This document shows positions 22,065 through 32,756 of a DNA stretch of 64,000 bases, piece by piece (positions within the stretch are counted from its first letter, which is position 1; every line of letters starts with the position of its first letter). The translations under genes and the position numbers were made by a program. Below the pieces are notes generated by a model that saw only the letters and a program-made list of their open reading frames with translations, was not told the DNA's origin and searched no databases. This DNA is from Rhodamnia argentea (taxonomy: Eukaryota; Streptophyta; Magnoliopsida; Myrtales; Myrtaceae): assembly GCF_020921035.1 (NCBI RefSeq), contig NC_063160.1, forward strand, positions 18,131,095 through 18,195,094, given 5' to 3'.

Positions 22065-23987
22065 TCACATTCCATCAATTGCGTTCTTCAGATTACCCCC
22101 GAGCAGGGACATGAGTCCGCCACCATGAACCCTACCTTCTGGTATCATGGCATCCAAGCTCTTTCTGGTCCCACTGCTGCTGCCTACATCCAAATGGGCG
22201 CCATAACCACTCGTTCGTTCCTCTGGCTTCTCAGCACTCACGAAAGGTGAAAAGGATGATGAGGACTTCATTGACAGAGGAACCAGAACCTGAGGTGGTA
22301 TGAGATGTTGCCTTCTCGCTGGCCTCTCCAGCGAATCGACAGAATCTCCGATTCCTGAGGATGAGAGAGTGTTATCCAAGCTGCTCCTGGCAGTCAAAGC
22401 AGCAGACACGAGCCCATGGAAGAGCCCGGGCCCGATAAGGCCACCTCGGTTGTTCTCCCGCTCCTGGGCCATGCTGCTGTGTGCAGCGCACAGACCACTC
22501 TTACCCCTTGCGAATTTCTCACACTTACCTTCCGGCCACGTGCACCGCTTACCCCCACCGTGCGCCTTACAAAAATCAGTACTACCCTGGGCACTCTTCT
22601 CGCAATTTTCAAATTTGCACCGCTTCCCTCCCCCATGCTTCACACAGCAGTCGGTCCGACCACGCGCACTCTTTGTGCAGCCCGGGATAGCACACCTCTT
22701 CCCACCACCATGGGCAACACAAAAGTTTGTGCCTCCATGTACACTTTTTGGGCAAATCCCCCCACCATCGAAAAGGCAACGCTTCCCTCCACCATGCCCC
22801 TTGCACAGGGGCGTGCTCCCTTCGGCACCTTTTGTGCACCCAGCAAAGATGCACCTCTTCCCACCACCGTGAGCCTTACAGTACATGGTGCTACCTTGGG
22901 CCCCCTTCATGCATGCCAGGTACTGGCACCTTCGACCACCACCATGAGATATGCACAGTCCAGCCTGGCCTTCAGCACTGCGGGTGCAACCCTCCATCTT
23001 ACATCTCTTTCCACCGCCATGTCTTATGCAGAGCCCTGACTTGCCTCGTGCGGCTTTGGCGCACCCTCCGGGGTGACCACACCGTCTGCCTCCGCCATGG
23101 GCTATGCAATAATCAGTCTTTCCCTCGGCGCTTTTGGTGCACCCCAGATGCTGACACCTCCTACCCCCACCATGAGCCTTACAATATGCCGTCCGGCTCT
23201 CTGCACCTTTGTTGCACCCAGGTTTTTGGCATCTCTGACCACCCCCATGACCAATACAAAGGCCTGATGCTCCCCGTGCTCCCTTCGAGCAACCATGGAA
23301 CTTGCATTTCTTGGGATTGCTCGTCCTTTGGTCTGACGATGCGGTCGCAGTAGTTTGCTCGGAAACAGTGCCAATTGACATTTCTGTTGTAGCTGACAGC
23401 TCACAGCTCACTTGTGACTGTTGACAATGAGATTTGGTCCCAAGCTCCAGCAGTTCCTGTGTCTGAAAGGATGTCACACTATCCATCCTAGGAGCCAAAA
23501 GAAGAGATGGCATGTAACCACCAGACTTCTTTGCTGATGTAGACCCCTCATCAACTACAGGAATAAGTAATCTACAACCCTCGGCAGACACTTGGCCAGC
23601 AACGGTAGCACTAACATTATTTTCCCCAGAAACTGAACCCTCCAGCATGCTTTGGCCTTCAGAAAGTCCAAGCTTTAAGGTAGAATTGCAATCGGAAGCT
23701 AAAGTTTGTGATTGCAAAGCGGCTAATCCTTTGCCCTTACTAGCTTTACAGTAGCCATCACAATAGGCGCTTGGCGTGGGGCCCAATCCAAGCATCAACT
23801 GACATCCATCTTCCGAGGACATGGTAAAGTTGATCTCCCGATTGCTGGCATTTTTTCCTCCTCTTGGCAACTTGCTTCCTCCATAACCAAGGCAATTCAG
23901 CCGTAGAGTGGTGTCCCCAAAATGATCGGGTTTAGAAAGTTCATGTGAAAATAGACCACCCTTCTTGTTAAGATCCATGGCAGTCAT
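22065..23987 (-). CDS. Zinc-binding CxxxxC...CxxHGGG tandem-repeat protein (often named WRKY19-like)
   Basis: One open coding exon of 640 aa. Residues about 228-508 hold eleven units of about 25 aa with the pattern C-x4/5-C-x10-C-x2-H-GGG-(K/R/Q)-RC, a likely zinc-binding array. The N-terminal third carries short leucine motifs: LRLNCL (28-33), LMLGL (64-68) and LKLGL (104-108). The last two are perfect LxLxL, as in EAR co-repressor-binding motifs. The C-terminus ends with a GGGLMSLLGGNLKNAIDGM block. No WRKY domain is present: the common database name comes from similarity to the repeat part of Arabidopsis WRKY19. The closest family I recall is the loricrin-related group (At5g64550/At5g09670 type). 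Function is unknown; a nuclear regulator is an inference. A 5'UTR intron precedes the ATG. Confidence 0.9.
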   Translation of the reverse strand: MTAMDLNKKGGLFSHELSKPDHFGDTTLRLNCLGYGGSKLPRGGKNASNREINFTMSSEDGCQLMLGLGPTPSAYCDGYCKASKGKGLAALQSQTLASDCNSTLKLGLSEGQSMLEGSVSGENNVSATVAGQVSAEGCRLLIPVVDEGSTSAKKSGGYMPSLLLAPRMDSVTSFQTQELLELGTKSHCQQSQVSCELSATTEMSIGTVSEQTTATASSDQRTSNPKKCKFHGCSKGARGASGLCIGHGGGQRCQKPGCNKGAESRTAYCKAHGGGRRCQHLGCTKSAEGKTDYCIAHGGGRRCGHPGGCAKAARGKSGLCIRHGGGKRCKMEGCTRSAEGQAGLCISHGGGRRCQYLACMKGAQGSTMYCKAHGGGKRCIFAGCTKGAEGSTPLCKGHGGGKRCLFDGGGICPKSVHGGTNFCVAHGGGKRCAIPGCTKSARGRTDCCVKHGGGKRCKFENCEKSAQGSTDFCKAHGGGKRCTWPEGKCEKFARGKSGLCAAHSSMAQERENNRGGLIGPGLFHGLVSAALTARSSLDNTLSSSGIGDSVDSLERPARRQHLIPPQVLVPLSMKSSSSFSPFVSAEKPEERTSGYGAHLDVGSSSGTRKSLDAMIPEGRVHGGGLMSLLGGNLKNAIDGM

Positions 23988-23999
23988 CTTAAGCTATAT

Positions 24000-26000
24000 C
24001 TATAACAAACAGAAGGGCCCAAGAAGAAAAATCATTACTGGACTTCAACAGAGGCAGTATTCCATCCTAATAAATAAAATGCGCAAGGAACCCTCATCAA
24101 GGTAGCTCCACCACTTACAAAGCCTGACGTGTCTGACCTATCCATTTTATGTCAGGGAACTGATCTTTCAAAAGAAGCGGTTATTTTCTAGAATATCTTA
24201 TCACGTTTCGAGGATAGAAGCCTTTAATAAGGCCGGTCAGGATCAAGTCCAAAAGATCGTGGGAGCGTCTCCTGCTCCTTGCTAGGTAATTGTCCAGCTT
24301 CATTAATCCTACAAATCAGAGAGTAGTCAGCAATAGCCACATAATAATAGATGGAGGCATCTAATCTGATTCAGTAAAATGGGAACTATAAGACCAGAGC
24401 TACCTAATCTCTAGCACAATTATACTTCAAACCTCACGCAACGACTCTATTTCAATACGGGAAACCAGTGGAAGTGAGAAATGATAAATCTGGGAAAACC
24501 TGGAATAACTATTTCTGAAGGTCCATATCTCAGCACGTCTTTAAAAAAAAAAAAGAGAAAAGGCCAGGATGTAACGTTAGGGTAGCGGAATTTTGGTTTG
24601 TGACAAATGCGCACACTAAAGTGGCAAAAAAATATATGGAGCCGAGCTTTACCTCAAGAAATGAGGAAACGACAGGGAGCGAAAACTGGTGTACGGATGT
24701 CGACAAACAGAAGGAAATTGATAAATATTCTAGTAATTGACGTCTCCATATGACTCTTCAATTATTGTTCCTCTATTGAATCTTGTGAATCACACGAGGA
24801 AAAAGATAAGAGAGGTATAGTAAAGTAACCACAATCTCGAACCCCGTCATCTTCATTCTCAAAGATCTAAGTATACATGTTTGACAGCCGTTGACGGGCA
24901 AGGCAAAAGACACTCAAGAAATGAAGAAAGAGTTTTGATGTACAGATCAATATGGTGTCTATAGGGAAAATCAGCAGTCTATTTCTGAACAGTATTAGTT
25001 ATTAATTGCAGTATTCATCAATAGAAAATGGACATAGCTGTTGTTAGCAAGCATGTGCACTGCATATGTATATCCATGTCAGCATCCATGTGGTCGTGGA
25101 TTTCTCATCACCAGGAGTTAATTTCCCAGCCAAGTCAAATCAATGTCTGAGATAAGGCAGATTAAGAAAATCATCTTCTGGGTTTCGAGGTGCCTCTATA
25201 CTAAGGAGGACAGGGGGTTCATATCCAAATCGCAGCGTAGATCCCAAGCCAGAAGTCTATGGGTCAAATTCGAAATTTATAGCAAATATCACCGTTTTCT
25301 GTAAACCCCATGTTAGAAACATGCAATCTCGTAATCAGATTTAAGATACCACATAGCTGCAGCAAGTCAGTACAGCTGATAAAGTGAAAACTGACACTCC
25401 ATGAAGAACCAATGCAAGGTAACCAGCTCAAGGTCACCACGAGAAAATGAAAAATTCCAAAAAGAAAAAAAGAAGAACAAAAATTGCATTGAAGCTACTT
25501 TCTGCATCTAAGACTCGAATAGATTTACAAGACCTCGTGCATGTAACATCCCGAAGGATGTAAAATGCAAAAGGAATCCGGACAGACGCAGCAAAGCTCG
25601 ATTCTTCAACAATCGAAATCGAAACCCATCCAACGCTTGATTGCATCAGCAAACAAGAAAGCGCACGCGCAGAAACGATCGACACATGGAAACCACAGAA
25701 TCGACTTTGAATCCGAGGAAACGGGCTCGTGTCGTCACATAACACAAACTGTCTGTCGGTCACGGACCATTCAGGAATGGCGAAAAGCAGCGAAGAAAAC
25801 ACATCATCTGGTCCGGAGCGCGAGACGAATCGATTGGAAAACTGAGAAAGAGACAGAAAACGCCTACCTTGAAGACGAACTCAGGTAATCTCAGAAGCAA
25901 CAACCGGGAACATCCCACGAATCCACCAAACCCAGACATATAACAGAAACTGCGAGATGAAATTCACCAAGTGGAAACTGAGAGAGAGAGAGAGAGAGAG
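24000..26000 (-). promoter_or_regulatory. 5'UTR intron, first exon and CT-repeat leader of the zinc-repeat gene
   Basis: On the minus strand an acceptor (TGTTTGTTATAG) ends at 24000, twelve bases before the ATG. A matching donor (TTCAAG|GTAGGC) lies at 25868/25867, defining a 1.87-kb 5'UTR intron. The putative first exon above 25868 includes a (CT)10 run (GA on the plus strand, 25980-26000), a common feature of plant leaders. Extra exons inside the intron cannot be excluded. Confidence 0.55.
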
Positions 26001-27579
26001 CAATTAGGAAAATAAACACATAAATAAATAGAATAATGGATCTGGACGGCTCTAAATTTTTCCGATAAACGGAAGGTGCTGAGCTTCGCGCTCGCGAAAT
26101 ACCGAAAATGCCCTCCCCCGCTAAACATCCTCCAAGGACAGGCGACAGCCGAGAGGGAGAGAGAGAGTAACCCGATTGGGACATCGCCTACTCCTTACTT
26201 TATGCTGACAACGACTGGGGATCGAAAAGTCAGAAGTGACCCGCGTTACGCGCGCCCGAGCGAGGGGCATTCGGGGTATTTCGCTGTTGGAAGAAACCAA
26301 AAGGGCTTGACCGGAAGCGGGAGGGCGCATCTTGAGCCACCCGTGCAACTTCCCTTCACAGCATCCAACGGAACCTACGGCAATCGGTTGGGTTGGGAAT
26401 CTCCACGCTGCACGTGGCGCCTCCTCATTGGCCGCGGGCGCTAATTATTGGGATGCCGGAATCGACCGCGCATTCATTCACCGTTGAATATAATCTGGCA
26501 TTTTAGATCCGCGGCGGCGCTGCGTTTCGAGTGCGTGCGGCACAACTGCAGCCCCGCAAAATCGTTGTTGCTTACCTCAGCTTCTCCTTATTTAATTAAT
26601 TATTTTTTTTTTCTAAATCAAACCTATGATGGGAATTAATCATACGTTTAAACTTTAAATCACCAATAAAACCAATTATTGCTTATAAATAACAAATAAA
26701 AATTATAGCCAAATATTTAGTAACCAATTAGAGTTCTCGCGAAATTCATGGAGAAAAATGTTTGAGGAAGTAAAAAATAATAGCAATTGATGTGGGGAGT
26801 GGGATCTGTATCCAACAAAATTCCCTAATTGAAAAAGAAAAATTATATAACGGGGTGGGGGCCCCACCATCTCGTACCTTCGTCCAAATGCTGACAAGAG
26901 AACAAAAAAGGAGAGTGGGGCCCAGCGGGGCGTCAAAATCAATGGTTGTCGCCACGTCGAGGAGAGCGACGTGCTTACGTAACTCGCTCCCATTGGTGGC
27001 CACCGAGAAACCGGGACGTGTGACGCCCCAACAACGCCGGCGGAGCCCACAATGCCCGTGGAATCTTCATTTGCCGCTTGTCTTTTTCCTCAATTTCCTA
27101 ATTCATATATATATTTTTTCTTTTTATTTGCTTTTTTTTTTTTTAAACTTCTTTGTTGTGTTGTTACCTAGAACAAGAAAAGTCAATGCTATTTGAGAGC
27201 TTGAGGTCGCATCCTATGGAGTTCTCACAGCATTTAGCTCGCAGATGTTCTTGGGATCTGCGGCTTAAAGATGATAACAAAGCCGGAATCTTTGATTTTT
27301 GGCTAAATCTGAAAGTCCCTAGGAAACGGCAAAATTGTCTGTATGGAATCTGCCACGTGGACTTGGTTGTGTTGTTTGGGGCGGGGGGGATGGAATGGAA
27401 AGCCAACTTGAATGCTACCGCCCATGTGGAATCCTGTGGCTTTGATTGTACATTTGTTCCGTCTTTCTCCTTGGAGTTTTTTTTTTGGGGGGGTCATAAG
27501 GATCATCATCGTTCCGTCCATCCTAGAAGGGTTTACGGTTACTAAAAGTGGATCATCATTATCATCATTGCCTTGGCAG

Positions 27580-28010
27580 ACTAGGGCGGGCCTTGGGTGA
27601 GGGGAGCCTTTAGCCGGATCGGGCGAGGTTTTGCCCTTGCCCAAGGCCGACGATCTCTGCCAGCCATTAACGAGGCCCAGCAAGCTAGCGGATGGAAAAA
27701 GAACAAAAAAATGAAAATGTATAGAAGGAAAACATAAGAACAAATAAGAGAAAAAAATTAAAATATTAAAATTGTCCATGTCGGCGTCGGCCATGCTACG
27801 TATGACGGACGACATCCATTTCAAGAATTTTTGGCCAAAATTGGCTGGGCCAACTCAATCGGCAAAATGCGAAAAAAAATTTAGAATTAAAGTAACAAAA
27901 TTAAAAGGTTTATGATTGAATTGGCTAAAGAAATGTGGGTTTATGACTAAATTGGTAAAAGTGCAATAGATTTATGATTTTTTTGGACAATTTTTCTCAC
28001 TACATTGTAT
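27580..28010. repeat. Transposon remnant with degenerate short repeats
   Basis: GC-rich text (GGGCGGGCCTTGGG, TTGCCCAAGGCC) is followed by ATGTCGGCGTCGGCC and then loosely repeated phrases of about 30-40 bp of the type GGTTTATGATTGAATTGGC. Such composition is familiar from dispersed dicot repeats. The family is not identified. Confidence 0.4.
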
Positions 28011-28044
28011 AATTTCTAGAACCACTCGTTTTTGGAGTTTCATT

Positions 28045-28470
28045 CACGTGAAACGGATTGAGTAGTTACAAATGATATTAGAATACGATCCACCCGAGCA
28101 GATATGCAGTTCATGGACAGAGTAGCCCCATACCCGATCCAAATAGATGTGAGAGGATTTGGGTAAGCACCTCCTAACATGCTCTTAAGATGCCAAATGC
28201 GTAAGAAATTGCCCGACCACGCATCCGACCACGCATCTAATACGGGAAGTATCACTTGGCGATGCAATCCAACACTAACGAGGACTTCGGTTTTTTTTTT
28301 TTGGTGGGGAAGTTTGTAAGGTTTCAAAATCCTACGCCGGATGCAAGAGGTCATATCGAGTAATTCACAAGTAAACACACATTTTCCATTGATCATTATA
28401 TTGCGTTGTTGTTGAGGATATTCATTTAGAGATTTGCCAAGCGTGAAACGGATCAAGCCGTTACAATATG
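28045..28470. repeat. Pair of similar about 25-bp direct repeats 395 bp apart
   Basis: GTGAAACGGATTGAGTAGTT (28048) recurs as GTGAAACGGATCAAGCCGTT (28443), each followed by ACAA and, shortly after, GATATT. They bracket a 370-bp stretch with a poly-T run at 28291. This could be a small element with short direct terminal repeats, or a chance survival of an old duplication. Confidence 0.4.
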
Positions 28471-28959
28471 GATATTGAAACTCCTTATTCCACGACTGTG
28501 TTGTAAGGATGAAATAAAATTTTCGAGCACAGGACAGAATTATATGTTTAGTTTTTTCTCTCTTTTCTCATTCATCACGAAGCATAAAGGACAATATGAC
28601 TAGTTTTATGTAATCGATGTTAGGAGACCCTACACTTGGTGGGGGATTCTGCCTGTCATCATCTGTCCCCCAACTAATCACCCTTGCTTATCCCGCAATT
28701 AAAGATTAATTAATCTCCCACACGCACGATCAATATCATATACTTAAAAATGTGTGATTATTGAATGAGTTTATTCAAACCGAGTAGGTTCAGCGTGGCC
28801 AATGAGGGAGAGGACTCGTGCCAAGGTATCTGGAAATAATCGGAGTGAATCTCTAGCGCGAGCGTTCAAGCTTATCCTGCATTTCATACCAAACATTTTC
28901 TTCTTAATCTTTGAACATACCGAAAGGGGAGGATGCCAGAATTTCCATTCTTTTAATTA

Positions 28960-29180
28960 AGCTCGGTTTGATTATTGAAAAATGGATGATTTGAAAATAT
29001 TTTTCAAAAGGTTGTTCGATCATATAGCTTATAAAAATGAACGAGCAAAAAATATTTTGATCGTTTACGTAAATGTTAGATATAAAACGTTGTCGGTAAT
29101 GAAAGTATTTTTCGTGGGCTGAATATTTCAAACTATTCACGCAATTGTTTTTAGAAATATCATTCATTCTCAACGAAATA
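28960..29180. mobile_element. AT-rich MITE-like stretch, copy 1 of 3 in the window
   Basis: Phrases such as AAAAATGAACGAGCAAAAAA, TATTTTGATCG and GTTGTCGGTAATGAAAGT resemble the reverse complement of 49625-49830 and parts of 31310-31545. No coding potential. Ends were not resolved. Confidence 0.4.
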
Positions 29181-30440
29181 AATTAAATGCTATTTATTTG
29201 TTTGGGCCGATGGGAAGGAGTTGGTTGACAACGAGACTACTCCATATGACATTCGGGATAGCAACATTGCAATTACGAGGTGGTAGCCGGTCCAAAATAT
29301 CGATCACAATTGCATAAAGTCGAATGAAAAAAGAAGTTTCGACGACGTCTTACTAGAAAAAGAGCGATTTAGATGCATGCATACTTTGCGATCTTAAATT
29401 TGTACGAATCGAAAAGAAATAAGGAAAATGAAATGACACGATAATACAATGATGTTTAAGGTCTGGAGAGAATACTTAATCCGCACGCTTGTGGTCAGAG
29501 ACGTAAACGATCGTTGTTCTGGTTCTGCGGAGAGTTGACCAAGTTTATGGAAATTAAATATGAGAAGTGGGTGTGTAGTCGAGGCCAGAGGCAACCATGG
29601 CGTGTGTCCTGTCCCGTCCGACACAGAAAAAGGTGTCCATCGAAAGTACAAGACATGCTGATCAAAGAAAACATCAGGGATCTGGATCCTTGGGGACCGA
29701 ATTGCCTTCTGCCTAAATACTGATTTGATTTGATTAATCTTATTTTTTCACGGATTAATTTTCTAAACCTCCACGCATTTGGTTTACTCAAATTCGCTTA
29801 TGGTAATTAATAATTTCCATCAATCGGGTGGTTTAACTACAATCTCGGTTCGACTAACCTTCTTTACATCACTGTGGGGGTGGGAATCAGAATGTGCGAA
29901 GGTCCAATAAACCTAATTTGAGATTAGCTGTTGCTCGAGTCGATTTCTTGGTTGGTGTTAGACCCGCTACACGAAGCTACACATCTCAACCCACGACTCG
30001 ACCGTCCATTGATTCATCCTTCGCTTGACTCGAGGCTAGACAAGACGAGAGCATCCCGAATTCTGCAAGAAAGTTTCATCAGAATCGTTTTCAATCACTA
30101 CTTCGCATAAAACGTCGTCGTCGCCACAAATTGAAACAACATTTCTCGTTCCGAGCCCACTTTTACCTTCTTGTGTCTAGCGGAAAGATGGGATGGATTA
30201 CCAAAGACACGTAAGCCGAGCCGATCCGTCCATGGTTCAACGCCAAGAAGAGCCCAAGCCAAGACCATCTATTTGGGCCTAAGGAAGAGTCCGCAACAAG
30301 CGGCTCACCTAAGCCCAATTCAGAAAAATTTAGTCTGCGGACCCTACTCCCAAATCAGCGGGGCCCACGGGCACACGAGGGATCTACGTGGGCCCCACCC
30401 GACCAGAGCCGCGTCCATGCGCTACCCTCTCGGATAGGAA

Positions 30441-30553
30441 GCTATATAAAGTACCTTTTCCTTCCACATCCTCGAATCCAGGCTTAATTTAGAATTCTTC
30501 CTGAAGGTTGAGCATGATGCGGCAACGTCTACAGTTTCTTGTTCATGCCGCAT
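30441..30553 (+). promoter_or_regulatory. Isolated TATA box followed by a short hairpin
   Basis: GCTATATAAAGTACC (TATA at about 30442-30449) is preceded by GC-rich, GGGCCCAC-type words (30382-30396), which occur in plant core promoters. About 65 bp downstream ATGCGGCA (30517-30524) pairs with TGCCGCAT (30546-30553) across a 21-base loop. The only ATG frame after the TATA box there is 13 codons. No gene was recognised, so a non-coding transcript is possible. Confidence 0.4.
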
Positions 30554-30559
30554 AATTCA

Positions 30560-32756
30560 AGACTGAAAATTTCAAGGGAACGCTGCCAACCGTTCTAAAA
30601 TTCTAAACCGATAGGCGGAAGGAAGACCACATGCATATAAAAGAAAGTACTTTTATATCTCATTATCGAGAGCGACATGGAATTTTTCTAACAAGAGTCT
30701 TTTTGGTCCGCCAGAACTCGAGACAAGGAGGAGAGGTCGATAGGCGTGACGATGCCACTGCGATGGATTAGATGGTTCTCATTAGTTAGTGCCTAGTGGA
30801 GCGGATCCTAACTCCTCGTCTTAACAGGTGTACATCCTGAAGAGTGGGGGTGGGGGAGGATGGGCAGAAAGTAAGTGGGCTTGTTGTGTGGTTTAGCTTA
30901 AAAGAGAGCTCTTTCTTTAGTTGTCATTTTACTTTTTAGAACATATGTCTGAAGGAATGTGATACGACTCCTTTAAGAAGTACCAACCAATATCTCTAGT
31001 GTTTGTTTTGAGACAACATTAAATAGAAGCGAAATCAAAAGTCAGACAACATTTTTTTTTTCTCTCAAGAAACCGAATCGACTTTGTTCCCAACCTAACA
31101 TCGAGTATGAATCTGATTTTCGTTTCGTCCGGGAAAGTTTTATTTTTATTATTTTTGTTTTATTTTTAAATATTTTTAGCTATAAATATGTCATGTATTT
31201 CAGCGTATGGGATAGTCACAAGATCAGTTGCGTGATCCGAATTTGATCATACACACAGTGGATAATTTAAAGAATCCCATCCCGTATACTTCGTGGAATT
31301 TGGGTTTTTTTTATTTATTTAGACATTATTTGGTTCATGCAAAATGAACAATTTTGAAAACATTTATTCCGATTGTTTATAGCATTCTGAAAAATGAATG
31401 AAGAAAATCTTTATCATATCGATCACAAAGATATTTAAACATAAATTGTTATGGATAAACAAAATATTTTTCTAAGCGATTAATTTTAGAAAAATATTTC
31501 TGAAGTCGTTTTTCACGGAATAAATGAAGCTTTGGAATTGACATTTATTTTCTGGAGAGAGAGAGAGAGAGCGCACGGAGAAGTATGGGCTTCGCGCACA
31601 CAGTCGTCAACCACGCGATTTTATTGATGCTTTGAAGTCTCCCCATTTCTTGTGTCGCCCAATAGAGACGCTAAGAGGAGGAAGGGAATGGAGTTGACTT
31701 CAGAGACGGCGAAGTATTATAAAGTGGAGAATAATCTTCAACATTAATTTCGGCATTTGGGGTTTTGAAGAGTGAAATCCTCACCGAATGCCCCCACCAA
31801 AAAGGTGGCATTTCTTCTCTTTTCGGAATGTCGCTGCCGAGATGGATACCCGCTCGACAGCGACGAAACGCAGGCGAGCCATTTTTGGGCGGGCGAGTCC
31901 TGATTCGGGAGGTCCGACGCCAGCGTCGTTTTTGCATGTCGGATTTGGCAAAGCCGGTCTCTTGGTATGGCCGGTGACATAGCTTGGGTCTTTCTTGTTT
32001 ATTCGGGTGGGCACTGTGCAATTCATTTATTAACGCGCAGGAACATTCAACACACTCGGTCTTTCCTTTGAATGAACGAATCGCAAAAGAGGAAAAGAGG
32101 AGGAAAGAGTTCTCTCGGTGGGGACAGTTGGGGCGTGCGCCTTTGACCCGATTACTGCTCTCCCTCTCTCTTGTTCTCTCTCTCTCTCATGTGGAAAGTT
32201 TGAAAAACGAACAAGCTCCCAAGAAAAAAGAAAGCAGAAAAGATAAAAGAAAATAAAAAAATTAGAGAAAGAGAGGGGGGGAATGACTAAGGAGAGTTTC
32301 TTTGACCGAGCCTTCCCCTACCTCACCCGCAACGACCAAGAGGGAAAAAAAAGTGGGAAAGAAAAAGAAATAAACGCGAGTGGCGATCGAATTCATGGTC
32401 TGTTTGGTATCACTCTCTTGTATTTGCTTCTCCCCTCTTGCCCTTTTGAGAAACGGACAAAAAGTTCGGTTCTTGCATCGGTTCCGAGACCCACTGCGGT
32501 GTCCGGTTTTGATTCAAGATTGATGGTATTGTGGAGTAACGGCTAAGGAGTTTGTTGTGTCGCCGCTCCACGGGTCTTCACTCGGCTCACCCATCGAGTC
32601 AACGTGTGAGATGCTTCGGATTTCCCGGTGGGATTCTTCGATTGAGGCGATTCAGAGTCTGAGCAGAGTTGTTTTATTTGGCGAGTGAATCGGTGTTGGC
32701 AAAGATTTGGGGGCTTATGAATCTGTGAAGCTCAGAGTTTTTGTAGTTGACTTGAG
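30560..32756. other. Intergenic region and BAK1 promoter/leader
   Basis: 31310-31545 is AT-rich, MITE-like sequence. A GA microsatellite lies near 31555-31572, and CT-rich leader-like sequence at 32155-32190. A TATAAAG word lies at about 31717, but its link to the BAK1 start at 32757 is not proven. Open frames around 31670-32546 overlap on both strands and show no protein features. Confidence 0.45.
31310..31545. mobile_element. AT-rich MITE-like stretch, copy 2 of 3
   Basis: It contains GATTGTTTATAGCATTCTGA, AAAAATGAATGAAGAAAAT and TTTTTCACGGAATAAATG, phrases similar in order to 28960-29180 and to the reverse complement of 49625-49830. Boundaries are uncertain. Confidence 0.35.

Larger units (their letters stand above)
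26010..30420. other. Gene-poor intergenic region with transposon fragments
   Basis: No protein-coding gene is supported. A G-box-like CACGTG lies near 26411. 27580-28010 holds a GC-rich then AT-rich repeat-like stretch, 28047-28470 carries a direct repeat, and 28960-29180 a MITE-like stretch (separate entries). The open frames at 27303 and 28040 on the minus strand and at 30171 on the plus strand show no domain, signal or splice support. Confidence 0.5.

Noticed and set aside
22300-23353. Long plus-strand and other minus-frame open frames across the zinc-repeat gene (up to 208 aa)
   Set aside because: They are shadows of the GC-rich tandem repeat in the real 640-aa frame; their own translations are Pro/His/Cys low-complexity without domains.
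30171-30437. 88-aa open frame ending just before the TATA box
   Set aside because: It lies upstream of the promoter signal, is low in hydrophobic order and has no splice or domain support.
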